DNA of 64,000 bases from Ignavibacteria bacterium RIFOXYC2_FULL_35_21 (GTDB taxonomy: Bacteria > Bacteroidota > Ignavibacteria > Kapaibacteriales > UBA2268): NCBI GenBank assembly GCA_001804705.1, contig MHAY01000015.1:1-64000 (forward strand). Reading direction: 5' to 3'. The translations under genes were made by a program, and so were the position numbers. Every line of letters begins with the position of its first letter. Position 1 is the first letter of the stretch. Of the stretch, positions 53,538-62,950 are shown one piece after another. Under the pieces are notes generated by a model. The model did not search any database, was not told the DNA's origin, and worked only from the letters and a program-made list of their open reading frames with translations.

Positions 53538-54637
53538 TAGCTTCATACGAACAAACCATGAAAAGAGCTATTACGTTAGCTCTCAAAGGTGTTGGATATG
53601 TGTCTCCGAACCCCCTGGTTGGAGCTGTCATAATTAAAAATGATGAAGTCGTTGCAGAAGGCTGGCATCATAAATTTGGCGGGAAACACGCCGAAATTGA
53701 TGCCATTGACAATGCCAAGGGAATTGATTTGACAAACAGTACACTGGCTATAAACCTTGAGCCATGCTCTCATCATGGAAAAACACCTCCATGTACAACT
53801 GCTATAATTGAAAAAAAATTTTCTAGGGCCATTATCGGGATTAAAGACCCAAATCCGCTTATAGTCGGCAAGGGTATGGATATATTGGCAAATGCAGGTG
53901 TAGAGGTTATTTCAGGTGTTCTGGAAAACGAATGCCGTTGGCTCAATAGGTTTTTCATTAAGCATATTACTACCGGATTCCCTTATGTCATTTTAAAAGC
54001 TGCCCAGTCCATTGACGGATGTATAGCAACCTCAAAAGGTGAGTCACAATGGATTTCCAGTGAAGAAAGCCGTAAACGAACCCATCATTTAAGAGCCTTT
54101 GTCGATGCTGTGATTATTGGCAGAAGAACAGCAGAGATTGATAATCCCAGCCTGACCGTTCGTGATGTCAGCGGAAGAAACCCATTTAGGGTAATTCTTG
54201 ATTCCGAACTTTCTTTGTCCCAATCAAATAAAGTGTTCAGTGATAATGAAAAATATAAAGTGATTATTGTTTGCCATGAGAATTACCACCATTCAAAAAA
54301 AGCCGAAAATCTGAGAGCCGCAGGGATTAATATTTTAGCAGTAGAAGAAGATGAAGATTCTAGGATGAGCCTAAAAGCTATTCTAAAGTCATTATATTCG
54401 GACTACCGCATTGGCTCAGTCATGGTTGAAGGAGGGGCAGGCATATTCTCATCTTTTGCACGCTCAAATTTAATAGATGAACTTCATATTTTTACTGCTC
54501 CAAAAATAATAGGTAACGGCATTCACTCTTTTGATAAATTTAATATTAACCGTCTTGCTTATGCTACAAATTTAAAACTAATTTCAACGGACAAGAGCGG
54601 CGATGATATACATTCCGTTTTTGTCGGCACGCAATAA
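53534..54637 (+). CDS. ribD: Riboflavin biosynthesis deaminase/reductase RibD
   Basis: A bifunctional enzyme of 367 residues for two steps of riboflavin synthesis: deamination of the pyrimidine, then NADPH-dependent reduction of the ribosyl group. The deaminase half has zinc motif HAEIDAI near 54 and EPCSHHGKTPPCTTAI near 78. The reductase half starts near 148 (PYVILKAAQSIDGCIAT), with VIIGRRTAEIDNPSLTVR and MVEGGAGIFSSF near 294. Full length. Other rib genes are not in the window. Confidence 0.95.
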   Translation: MIASYEQTMKRAITLALKGVGYVSPNPLVGAVIIKNDEVVAEGWHHKFGGKHAEIDAIDNAKGIDLTNSTLAINLEPCSHHGKTPPCTTAIIEKKFSRAIIGIKDPNPLIVGKGMDILANAGVEVISGVLENECRWLNRFFIKHITTGFPYVILKAAQSIDGCIATSKGESQWISSEESRKRTHHLRAFVDAVIIGRRTAEIDNPSLTVRDVSGRNPFRVILDSELSLSQSNKVFSDNEKYKVIIVCHENYHHSKKAENLRAAGINILAVEEDEDSRMSLKAILKSLYSDYRIGSVMVEGGAGIFSSFARSNLIDELHIFTAPKIIGNGIHSFDKFNINRLAYATNLKLISTDKSGDDIHSVFVGTQ

Positions 54638-54862
54638 AACCAAAATTTAAAATATCCAAAATTCAGATTCAAATTATATCAGATTATTGCTTTCACTGAG
54701 ATGCAACAAATTCTTTACAAAAGTTTTTATTAAAAACCAAAAAAAATTTTAAATAATAAAAATAAAAATTCATTTTAATAGTCTCATTAAATAATAGTTA
54801 GATTTACCTAATTATAAATTTAGTATCAATAAACTTTTTATAAATTAATCAAGGGGAGTGCT

Positions 54863-57673
54863 ATGAGTGTTTATACAAATAAAAGGCAAAAAAAACGATT
54901 TCTGAATAAAAAATTCCTAATCATTCTGTCGGCATTAGCTGTATGGTTTAGCATCAGCTTATATGCACACAGAGCCGGCATGACAGGAAAGACATCAACG
55001 ACATCGGGTGGTTGCTCCTGTCATAGTTCAGGTGCTAACTCATCCGTGACAGTTTCAAATACAAGCGGAAGCGGGAGTTATGTGTTCGACCCAAATTCCA
55101 CTAATTCGTTTTCCGTTACAGTTGCTCATGCAAGCCAGCCTGCTTGCGGTGTTAATATCGCAGTCAAAACCGACCAAACCGGGAATACAAATGCAGGTTC
55201 CATGTCACCGGGCTCAGGGCTGCAAAATATAGGAGGCGAGCTTACTCATACAACTGCTTTCATGTTGTCCGGTGGACAAGTAACTGTTAATTTCACCTGG
55301 ACTGCACCTGCAACACCGGGTGTTTATTATCTGAGAGCAATCAGTAATGCAGTAAATAATAATTTTTCAAATGACCCCGGAGACATTTGGAATTGGATGA
55401 CATTGCAGCAAGTAACTGTAGCCGGCATTACAGTTTCAGCACCTAACGGAGGTGAATCCTGGTGTGCCGGGACATCGCATAATATAACATGGACATCCAT
55501 TGGAATTACGACAGTAAAAATTGAAATTTCCAGTAACGGAGGTGGTTCATATTCACCGCTCGCTTCGGGTATTTCCGCGGCTGCCGGTAGCTGGGCATGG
55601 AATATACCTTCCGGTCAAACCCCAGGTAACCAATACAGAATCAGAGTTACGGATGAAACAAATGCAAACCGAAAAGATGAAACAAATGCGAATTTCACCG
55701 TTGCTTCAGGATTGTCAATTACTGCTCATCCCGAATCGCAAACATCATGCACAGAAAGGCCAGTTCAGTTTTCAGTAACTGCTACGGGCGGTGGTTTGAC
55801 TTATCAATGGAGAAAAAGCGGTTCAAATATCAGCGGGGCAACTGCAAGCACCTATTCAATTGCTTCTGTTAAAGCCACTGATGCTGGTGTATATGATTGT
55901 ATTGTAAGTAGTGCCTGCGGAAGTCCTGCTACAAGTAATCCTGCAACTTTAACTGTTGACATTACTCCTTCAATCACAGGACAGCCACAATCACAGACTG
56001 TTTGCAGAGGTGAAAATGTCAGTTTTACTGTTACTGCTATCGGAACTGAAATTACTTATCAATGGAAAAAGAATGGTACTAATATTGGCGGAGCTACAGG
56101 AACTACATATTCAATAAACAATGTTCAGGCAACCGATGCCGCCCAATACTCTGTCGAAGTATCCGGGAAATGCACACCGGCTAAGACAAGCTTCCCTGCT
56201 GTATTAACAGTGAACACTGCACCTGTAATAAGTGCAGAACCCGATTCTCTGGAAGTTTGCCTCGGTAAGCCTGCTGTGTTTAATGTACTTTCTTCGGGAT
56301 TGAACAATACCTATAAATGGTTCAAGAATGATGTTGAAATTCCAAACTCAAATTCACCGTCATACAGTATAACTGCCGTCAGTAAAAATGATGCAGGGAG
56401 CTATCATGTGGTGATTAGTAATAGCTGCACGCCTCAAACAATGAGCCGTAAGGCTTTGCTCGCCGTTAACGAGGCTCCGTTTATTCTGAATCAGCCTGAA
56501 GCACAGACGGTTGATGCCGGAGCTAATGCATCATTTACTGTTGAAGCAACTAATGCTACAGGCTATCAATGGAGAAAGAATAATAATAATCTGGCAGGCA
56601 AGATTGCATCAACTCTTTCTCTGACTAATGTTCAGTTGGCTGACTCAGGTAATTATGATTGTGTCGTATCCAACGATTGCGGCAAGGATACAAGCATAGC
56701 TGTTAGACTAACTGTCGAGCCAATCGGAGCAGGCCCGCTTCTGACTTTCAGCACTAATAATATTGACTTTGGTGTTGTCATTATTGATAGTGATAAAGAC
56801 ACGACGCTTTCTACTTTAATCAAAAACTCGGGAACTACAAAGCTCGATGTTACGGGCATGAGCATATCAGGCAAGGACAGTGCCGAGTTTTCAATAGCCG
56901 GTGCTTTTGCTCCATTCTCATTGGAGCCGAATGAAACCAAGAGTATTTCATTGAGATTCAGCCCTGTTTCAGGAGGCAACCAGACTGCTGTACTGAGGTT
57001 TACCAGTAATTCGAATAAAGATACATCAGTTGTATTAACCGGATTCGGCGGAGTTGTAACTGCATCTGTTTCAAAGCCGGTTCTGAATTTCGATACTACA
57101 ATCACAAATATTCCTATTCAAAATTCATTTTCACTGAATAATACAGGTAATGTTGAAATTGAAATTTTGCAGATGGAAATTACAGGCTCCGGTGCTTCAT
57201 TCTTCAATGTTGAGTCGCCTGCGACGCCGTTCACCATTGAGTCGGGTGGTTCACAGGATGTTGTAGTATCTTTCAATCCTGTGTTGGCAGGATTGGCAAC
57301 TGCACAAATGAACATCTTTGTTAGGAACATGACTGACAGCATTGCAGTGATGCTTAACGGAATAGCGGTGATTTCAGGTGTTGAGGATTCGGAATTGTTA
57401 AAAGGTAAATTGTCCGGTTATCCTAATCCATCGGCAAATGCAGTGTATATCACATTTGAAACAACAGAACAAAAGCCCTACCGGGTAGCTATTTATGACC
57501 TGCTCGGCAATCTTGTAAAAACTTATGATGGAACAAGTTCTTCAAACGGCATTAACACTGTCAGATGGGATGGCACTGATACAAACGGCAATAGCTGTGG
57601 CACAGGCGCATACTTGTGTGTTCTCGACACAAAGGGGGTGATGAGAACAATGCGGCTAAATATTATAAGATAA
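54863..57673 (+). CDS. Secreted multidomain Ig-like protein with T9SS sorting signal
   Basis: The product is 936 residues. A signal peptide (residues about 14-35) leads to a choice-of-anchor V/Reeler-like domain opening with SGGCSCHSSG. A Ser-Thr-rich anchored-type domain (APNGGESWCAGTSHNITWTS) follows, then four Ig-like repeats of about 85 residues (each with a TYQWRKSGSN-type core and GVYDC-type cysteine), and a HYDIN/ASPM-like region (FGVVIIDSDKDT...LRFSPVSGG). The last ~90 residues form a FlgD/Por-type sorting domain (YPNPSANAVYITFE, VAIYDLLGNLVKTY). A strong AAGGGGAG ribosome site precedes the ATG. It is probably exported by SprA and surface-anchored or released. Ligand unknown. Confidence 0.85.
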   Translation: MSVYTNKRQKKRFLNKKFLIILSALAVWFSISLYAHRAGMTGKTSTTSGGCSCHSSGANSSVTVSNTSGSGSYVFDPNSTNSFSVTVAHASQPACGVNIAVKTDQTGNTNAGSMSPGSGLQNIGGELTHTTAFMLSGGQVTVNFTWTAPATPGVYYLRAISNAVNNNFSNDPGDIWNWMTLQQVTVAGITVSAPNGGESWCAGTSHNITWTSIGITTVKIEISSNGGGSYSPLASGISAAAGSWAWNIPSGQTPGNQYRIRVTDETNANRKDETNANFTVASGLSITAHPESQTSCTERPVQFSVTATGGGLTYQWRKSGSNISGATASTYSIASVKATDAGVYDCIVSSACGSPATSNPATLTVDITPSITGQPQSQTVCRGENVSFTVTAIGTEITYQWKKNGTNIGGATGTTYSINNVQATDAAQYSVEVSGKCTPAKTSFPAVLTVNTAPVISAEPDSLEVCLGKPAVFNVLSSGLNNTYKWFKNDVEIPNSNSPSYSITAVSKNDAGSYHVVISNSCTPQTMSRKALLAVNEAPFILNQPEAQTVDAGANASFTVEATNATGYQWRKNNNNLAGKIASTLSLTNVQLADSGNYDCVVSNDCGKDTSIAVRLTVEPIGAGPLLTFSTNNIDFGVVIIDSDKDTTLSTLIKNSGTTKLDVTGMSISGKDSAEFSIAGAFAPFSLEPNETKSISLRFSPVSGGNQTAVLRFTSNSNKDTSVVLTGFGGVVTASVSKPVLNFDTTITNIPIQNSFSLNNTGNVEIEILQMEITGSGASFFNVESPATPFTIESGGSQDVVVSFNPVLAGLATAQMNIFVRNMTDSIAVMLNGIAVISGVEDSELLKGKLSGYPNPSANAVYITFETTEQKPYRVAIYDLLGNLVKTYDGTSSSNGINTVRWDGTDTNGNSCGTGAYLCVLDTKGVMRTMRLNIIR

Positions 57674-57691
57674 AATATTCCGTTTCGAAAG

Positions 57692-57728
57692 AAAGGCGGT
57701 TCGGAAAAATCCGGACTGCCTTTTTTTT
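57692..57728 (+). terminator. Rho-independent terminator of the Ig-like gene
   Basis: AAAGGC-GGTTCGGA pairs with TCCGGACT-GCCTTT (one wobble) around a short A-rich loop and is followed by eight T. It begins 19 bp after the stop. Confidence 0.9.
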
Positions 57729-58225
57729 GCCATCCTGAGCCAGTCGAAGAAAATACAATATCAATACTATTTTTACCACAAAGAACACAAAGTTTTTCAC
57801 AAAGCACGCAAAGAAATTTGGTTATAGAGAGCCAAAAAGGTGCAGATTTGTGCATCCGGAGCAGATTTGACAGAGTTTTGTTTCTTCAATTTTCAATTTC
57901 TAATTTTCAATTTTCAATAAATTTTCAATTCTAAATTTAAAAATGCAGAATTAAGGACAAATCTAATTTTACCACAATGCATCTGAGTTTTGCACAGAGT
58001 ATCACAGAGTTTTTTGGAAAATGTCAGGTTTTGCCTCATATTTTTTAATTTTGAAATTGCCCTTGGGGAATAAAATTGATTTGTAAGGAGTAAGCAATAT
58101 TCTATTTGAGGAAATAAGGCAAAAAATGTCCTGTTTTGTCTCTGTTTGTCATGGTGTTGTTAAACTAGTGGTGTTTTTTTGTGCCAATTGGTGACTAAAG
58201 TCAAGAGGTGAAGTAAAACCAAACC

Positions 58226-58345
58226 CCACTATCTAAAGATAGTGGCTATTCATCCCGGAATATCAAAGAACATGCGGTGCAAAGATAAGGTTGATTGGAT
58301 GATATGTCAAGAAAAGGATTTTAATAACACCACACTTTAGTGTGG
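58226..58345. repeat. Pair of perfect short hairpins, IS200/IS605-end-like
   Basis: CCACTATCTAAAGATAGTGG at 58226-58245 is a perfect hairpin followed by CTATTCATCCC. CCACACTTTAGTGTGG at 58330-58345 is another. Short imperfect-free hairpins of this kind resemble the ends recognised by HUH transposases, but no transposase gene is present, so a non-autonomous element is only a possibility. Confidence 0.5.
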
Positions 58346-58371
58346 CGGTGCTGTGGTGATGACGATTTCCT

Positions 58372-58589
58372 CCCCCCATGCTGAAGCATGGGGTTATTCT
58401 CACGCAGAGCCGCAGAGACGCAAATTGTCTGAACGGCGATTTGTGTGATTTGTGTGATTTTGAGGGTTTGGTTAACCCCGCTTTTTAAAGTGAGGGCTGG
58501 GATGAAGCTGTGGGGCTCGTCTCTTGTCCCCCCCATGCTGAAGCATGGGGTTATTCTCACGCAGAGCCGCAGAGACGCAAATTGTCTGA
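58372..58589. repeat. 61-bp perfect direct repeat containing a hairpin
   Basis: Copies at 58372-58432 and 58529-58589, 157 bp apart, are identical. Each starts with the hairpin CCCCATGCTGAAGCATGGGG, continues TTATTCTCACGCAGAGCCGC and ends CAAATTGTCTGA. The spacer contains another partial hairpin (CCCCGCTTTTTAAAGTGAGG). Confidence 0.9.
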
Positions 58590-59125
58590 TGTGGGATTAG
58601 TGTGATTTATGTGATTGGGGTGATTTTTATTTTATACACATATCCTACTCTTCCTCAAGGAAGGGAGATTTTTTATGGATTATACGCTATGGATTCCGTA
58701 TCAAGCAAGGAATGATATTCTGACTAATTTCCAATTCCTAATTGATTAAAAAATATCCCCTGCCCGCTCTTGCTCGAGGGAACAGGGGATTTTGACAAAT
58801 CGACGGGCTTGTCCTAAGATTGCCGAGATGCTCATAGTAACTGTCATTGATTCCGTGTCAGGCACGGCATGACAGTCTGTGGATTTGCATTTTCATCCAA
58901 TAAACCCACAATTATAATTTATTCGTCATCAATGTTCATTTTGAAAGGGAACCCCCTTAATACCCCATCGGGAAAGGGGGCCCCATTCGTCTTTCTTAGC
59001 ATTTCTTCTAAAGAACGATTCAATATTTAAAATTTGTAATTCCTAATTGATTTCCTCCCCCCTCTCCCCTCCTCTTGCCCGAGGAGGGGATTTTGACCCT
59101 TCGAAAAGAGCCACAACCGAAGGGC

Positions 59126-59290
59126 TTAGGGTGGAATTTCGACTGATTCTTTATCAAACCCGAAATAATAGGCCGGGACAGGGTTTTCAGTTATTTCAGC
59201 GACCCTATTAGAAACTAAAAACCTGCTGTCCCAGCCATAAATGAAGTATTCGCAGTACTTCAACATATTATTTTCTGATTTAATTATCAT
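59126..59290 (-). CDS. Small protein (54 residues) downstream of a lipoprotein gene
   Basis: ATG 59290 is preceded by GGGAG at good spacing and lies 20 bp after the lipoprotein stop. The product begins MIIKSENNMLKYCEYFIYGW and ends FDKESVEIPP. It is hydrophilic with no signal peptide or recognised family. The ribosome site and tight spacing, not homology, support it. Its 3' end abuts the repeat-rich region. Confidence 0.5.
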   Translation of the reverse strand: MIIKSENNMLKYCEYFIYGWDSRFLVSNRVAEITENPVPAYYFGFDKESVEIPP

Positions 59291-59310
59291 CTGTTTCTCC
59301 CTTCACACAG

Positions 59311-59871
59311 CTATTGGGCACCGCAATCCTGCAAAGTGTAACTATTATATCCGTACCAGGCGCCCTTTGATTTTATCTTGACTATTTCCACACTGAAGCC
59401 GTCACTGGCAGAGCTATAACCGCCTCCATCGGGTGTTACAACAGAAATATAAGTCATGAAATAGAATGTTCCAACGTTAATGTACTGTTGTATATCTGAC
59501 AGAGGCAGTGTAAAAGAATAAGTGCTAACGTAATCGCTGTTAACCGAATGAAAAGGGTACTGCTTCGGGTTTCCTCTTTTCGTCGGTGCAGCCGGGCCCA
59601 ACCAAACGTGCATTTCACCCGGTTCGGCTAAGTAGGTGCCGTCTAAAGTATAGGTGATATATACATTGTCAAGGTCATTAGCAACTCCTACAATTCCGGC
59701 TAATGTTGTCCGGTCAATATATAAATCGAAATACCGTTCGCCGCAGGGACTTTCAATTGATGTCGGAATCTGCCATTGCTCGTCATTAACAATCGTTGGA
59801 TTTTCGCTGCATCCAAATATTGTTAAAGCTAATATCAGCAACACTAAGTATGTTAATTTATTTGAGAACAT
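59311..59871 (-). CDS. Lipoprotein of unknown function
   Basis: A 186-residue protein from ATG 59871, which follows a near-perfect GGAGGT site. Signal and lipobox are YLVLLILALTIFGC (Cys about 20). The mature part looks like a single beta-sandwich domain: ERYFDLYIDRTTLAG, VYITYTLDGTYLAEPGEMHVW, YSFTLPLSDIQQYI and a C-terminal LQDCGAQ. A longer frame to 60066 adds sequence with no support. No family recognised. A 54-residue frame follows it closely. Confidence 0.72.
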   Translation of the reverse strand: MFSNKLTYLVLLILALTIFGCSENPTIVNDEQWQIPTSIESPCGERYFDLYIDRTTLAGIVGVANDLDNVYITYTLDGTYLAEPGEMHVWLGPAAPTKRGNPKQYPFHSVNSDYVSTYSFTLPLSDIQQYINVGTFYFMTYISVVTPDGGGYSSASDGFSVEIVKIKSKGAWYGYNSYTLQDCGAQ

Positions 59872-60221
59872 AAGACCTCCATCAATAATGAAAAGATATT
59901 TATAAAAAGGTTCATCAACCCTTGTGTCAAAAATTTCATTAGTTACTATTCTCATTTCATTTCCGGTCATTATCTTTTTAATATTTATCTTATGCAAAGG
60001 TAAGGTAAGAAAGAATTGCAGGGTATCAGTCAAATCCTGATTTTTATGTAGGTGTTTGCCTGACAAAAATTATTTAATAATTGTTGTGAAAATTTTTGGT
60101 ACAGATGTTCAATACCTTCGAGGTTAACGAAAGAGTATCGTGGACAGAGGCTGGGGATTGGGGAATGGGGAATGGGAAATTGTGAATGTATATGATAATC
60201 CCTAATCCCAACATTGGAGAA

Positions 60222-60851
60222 TTATTCAATCAAATCGTTCTTGATGGCGTAGTTAGTCAGTTCCGCATTTTTTTTCATGCCCATTTTTTCGAGAATACGC
60301 ATTCGATGAGTGCTGACCGTCTTATCGCTGATAAAAAGTTCACCGGCAATTTCTTTGACTGATTTACCGTTAGCCAGCATGCACATTATTTGAAATTCTC
60401 TTTCGGAAAGTTTCTCATGCGGAGCAATACTGAGGCCGCCTTTTTTATCTAATACCATTTTTTCTGCCAAAGCAGATGAGATGTAAGTTCTGCCGGATAA
60501 AACCGTTTTAATCGCAGTTGTAAGCTCTTCATAGACACTGTCTTTACTTAAATAACCCGAAGCACCTAATTTTAATGCACGAATTGCAAGCTGCTCCTGC
60601 TTATGAATACTTAGGATAAGAAATATGCCTTTCTTATCCTTGTCTTTAAGTGTTTTGAGGATATCAAGGCCGCTTAAGCCCGGCATTGAAATATCCATGA
60701 TGACCAAATCGAATTCATTTTTTTCTAATTTTTCAAGAGCTTCGTAACCGTTTACCGCCTCAACAATAAACGGTATAATATCCAATTTTTTTAAAATCAT
60801 TTTCAGCCCCTCCCTGACAACATAGTGGTCATCTGCAATAAGTACTTTCAT
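60222..60851 (-). CDS. NarL/FixJ-type response regulator
   Basis: A 209-residue two-domain regulator. The receiver has the acidic pair in ADDHYVVREGL, phospho-accepting Asp in LVIMDISMPG near residue 54 and Lys in GYLSKDS near 104. The C-terminal LuxR-type helix-turn-helix reads LSEREFQIMCMLANGKSVKEIA (split) and ISDKTVSTHRMRILEKMG. No histidine kinase gene is adjacent, so it is an orphan here. Targets are unknown; the AT-rich spacer upstream of the divergent aconitase X operon might be one, but this is only positional. Confidence 0.92.
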   Translation of the reverse strand: MKVLIADDHYVVREGLKMILKKLDIIPFIVEAVNGYEALEKLEKNEFDLVIMDISMPGLSGLDILKTLKDKDKKGIFLILSIHKQEQLAIRALKLGASGYLSKDSVYEELTTAIKTVLSGRTYISSALAEKMVLDKKGGLSIAPHEKLSEREFQIMCMLANGKSVKEIAGELFISDKTVSTHRMRILEKMGMKKNAELTNYAIKNDLIE

Positions 60852-61207
60852 TTGAGGACCTATAAATTAATTTGATTAATAAAAAATCTAAATATAAGCA
60901 AAAGGCTAATCTCTTAAAAGAATTGCCTTTGATAATTTTTTTACTCAGTTCATTAATTTTTTTAAATTACAGAACTTTCACTCTCTGCTTCTTAGCGTCC
61001 CGGTGTAATAAAAAATCCTTCGATAAGCTCAGGGTAACAAGGTTATGAGTATTTAAAAAATTCTCAAAGACACAGGAAATTGTTATTTTTGATTTGTTGT
61101 AAGGTTGTCTTGATTTGACTTGATATTTGATGTAAATAAAACAACACCCTGAATCCCCCTTGGATAAGGGGGAACTTTCAAAATGATAATTTTCAAAAAT
61201 AGGAGAT
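60852..61207. other. Divergent intergenic region before aconitase X genes
   Basis: 356 bp between divergent transcription units. It contains a CCTTCGATAAGCTCAGGG repeat at 61017-61038 and a C-run/G-run member at 61146-61174 (CCCCCTTGGATAAGGGGG core). An AGGAG site directly precedes the aconitase X start. Promoters are not identified. Confidence 0.6.
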
Positions 61208-62476
61208 ATGATGAAACTTACGGGTGAAGAGAAAGAGATGCTTGGCGGGAAGGAAGGTCCCGTAGTTGCTGAGGCGATTGATTACCTTGTGCAATTCGGA
61301 GAGGCATTCGGTGCCGAAAAGCTGATTGATATTGTTTATTGTCACTACCCTGCCGAGATGGGGATTTATGAAGGGATGGTGGAGGAAGCAGTCGGGTATT
61401 CAAATACCGGAGTGAGAGTAAAAGTACCTACGACTTCATCTACCTTATGCTCGGATTTGGAAAAACCTGAAATCACAGACATACCAAAACCACTTGCCGA
61501 GCTTCAGGCAAAGATAGAGCCTGCACACAGAAGAATGGGCATACTCGAGACATACACATGCACACCGCAGTTACTTGGATTCATACCTCCGTTCGGCTCT
61601 TATAATGCATTGGTCGAAAGCAGTGCTATTATATATTATAATTCCGTGCTTGGTGCAAGAACGAACCGTGGTGGCATGTTTACACGCTTTTCGGCAGTAA
61701 CGGGAAAATATCCTCTGATGGGCTACCTGCTGGATGAAAACAGGAAAGGCACTCATTTGTTCAAAGTGAAACTACCGACTGAAATGCTGGAAAACTATGA
61801 TGTGTGGTGTGCATTGGGATTTCATATTGGCAACATAGTCGGAAGTGATGTACCGGTGATTGATGTCCCAATTAAACACGTGAAACAGGAGTGGCTTCTA
61901 GGGCTTGGAGCCACACTGGCAACAGCAGGCTCTGTAACGCTTTTTCATATACCCGGGGTAACACCAGAAGCAAGAACAATCGAGGAGGCATTTCACGGTG
62001 ATGTTCCGAAAGATTATTATGAAGTAACAGAAAAAGAAATTAATGTTATTTACAAAAAACTAACAACTATTGAAAACGGGGCAGAAATTGATTTCGTTAA
62101 TTTAGGATGTCCGCATTATAACCTCGAGCAAATCAGGTATGTGGCTGATAAGTTAGACGGAAAGCGGGTTGCGGATGGTGTACGGTGCTGGATATGTACA
62201 AATAGAATGACACGCAAGCAGGCTGAGTATTCGGGTTTTGTCGAAAAAATTGAAAGAGCCGGAGCAAAGGTTATTGCCGATACATGTCCCGTGGAAAGCC
62301 ATATGAGAATTTCGACCTGCAAGGACTTTGGATTAAAGACACCGAATGTAGATGCCATGGTATGCAATAGTGGAAAAATGTTGAGGTATGTCGGAGATTT
62401 GATTGGATGCAAGACTGCATTGACAAACATTGATAAGTGCATTGAGTCGGCAATCACAGGGAGGTTTGAATTATGA
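61208..62476 (+). CDS. Aconitase X catalytic (large) subunit
   Basis: A 422-residue AcnX-type dehydratase. It begins KLTGEEKEMLGGKEGP and carries ETYTCTPQLLGFIPPFG near 119, GARTNRGGMFTRF near 152, NLGCPHYNLEQI near 299 and ADTCPVESHMRI near 357, giving cysteines expected to hold an iron-sulfur cluster. Related enzymes are archaeal phosphomevalonate dehydratase and bacterial cis-3-hydroxyproline dehydratase. The substrate cannot be told here. ATG 61208 is directly followed by a second ATG; an AGGAG site precedes them. It overlaps the small subunit by 4 bp. Confidence 0.88.
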   Translation: MMKLTGEEKEMLGGKEGPVVAEAIDYLVQFGEAFGAEKLIDIVYCHYPAEMGIYEGMVEEAVGYSNTGVRVKVPTTSSTLCSDLEKPEITDIPKPLAELQAKIEPAHRRMGILETYTCTPQLLGFIPPFGSYNALVESSAIIYYNSVLGARTNRGGMFTRFSAVTGKYPLMGYLLDENRKGTHLFKVKLPTEMLENYDVWCALGFHIGNIVGSDVPVIDVPIKHVKQEWLLGLGATLATAGSVTLFHIPGVTPEARTIEEAFHGDVPKDYYEVTEKEINVIYKKLTTIENGAEIDFVNLGCPHYNLEQIRYVADKLDGKRVADGVRCWICTNRMTRKQAEYSGFVEKIERAGAKVIADTCPVESHMRISTCKDFGLKTPNVDAMVCNSGKMLRYVGDLIGCKTALTNIDKCIESAITGRFEL

Positions 62477-62877
62477 AAAATTTTAATGTAAGAAAGATCG
62501 TAAGGGGGAATGTTAGCGGAGAGGCTGTGGTACTGCCGGGAAGTTTTTCTTTTCTGGGTGATGTGGATATGAATACATCCGAAATAATTTCAGCAGACAG
62601 TCCTGAAAAAGGAAATTTCATAAAAGATAAAATTCTGATTTACAAGGATACGAAAGGTTCATCAGGCGGGATGGTGGTGCTGATGACTATGGCGAAGAAA
62701 GGGATTGCACCAAAAGCAATTGCCACAGTCAAGCCTGTGGATTACAATCTCGCAGAGGGAGCCATACTAACCAAAGTGCCATTTGTATGCGAACCTGATG
62801 GTGATATTCTGAATGAAATCAAAACGGGTGATTTCGTTTATTTTAATTCTGATGAAGGAATTATAAGTGTTGATTAA
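62473..62877 (+). CDS. Aconitase X swivel (small) subunit
   Basis: A 134-residue swivelling-domain subunit, with VLPGSFSFLGDVDMNTSEII in the middle (split), IYKDTKGSSGGMVVLMTMAKKG and DEGIISVD at the end. It completes the active site of AcnX. Separate large and small subunits are typical of the archaeal phosphomevalonate dehydratase type; many bacterial AcnX are fused. The ATG overlaps the large-subunit TGA (ATGA). Confidence 0.88.
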   Translation: MKNFNVRKIVRGNVSGEAVVLPGSFSFLGDVDMNTSEIISADSPEKGNFIKDKILIYKDTKGSSGGMVVLMTMAKKGIAPKAIATVKPVDYNLAEGAILTKVPFVCEPDGDILNEIKTGDFVYFNSDEGIISVD

Positions 62878-62905
62878 AGAAAAATAATTCTGATTGTAAA
62901 AAAAA

Positions 62906-62924
62906 AGGGGAATAAAATTCCCCT
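62906..62924. terminator. Bidirectional terminator between aconitase X and porV
   Basis: AGGGGAATAAAATTCCCCT forms a hairpin flanked by an A-run on the left and TAAATTTTAT on the right, placed between convergent genes. Confidence 0.8.
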
Positions 62925-62950
62925 AAATTTTATCATATAATTTAATATTG

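Larger units (their letters stand above)
57729..59125. other. 1.4-kb repeat-filled intergenic region
   Basis: No convincing gene. It holds fragments of dispersed families (57731-57750 CATCCTGAGCCAGTCGAAG; 57765-57815 and 57968-58014 variants of CACAAAG/CACAGAG), degenerate TTTTCAATTTC units (57888-57935), several hairpins listed below, a 61-bp direct repeat, terminator-like stem-loops at 58744-58792 and 59041-59093, and a C-run/G-run member at 58950-58981. It appears to be a sink for small repeats. Confidence 0.75.

Noticed and set aside
56653-57105. 150-codon antisense frame within the Ig-domain gene
   Set aside because: It mirrors the coding strand's composition bias; there is no start context or family resemblance.
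58321-58560. 79-codon minus-strand frame in the repeat region
   Set aside because: It runs through both copies of the 61-bp repeat and its hairpins, so it is repeat-derived.
58226-58589. A complete IS200/IS605 element
   Set aside because: Hairpins suggest such ends, but no TnpA- or TnpB-like frame is present in the region.
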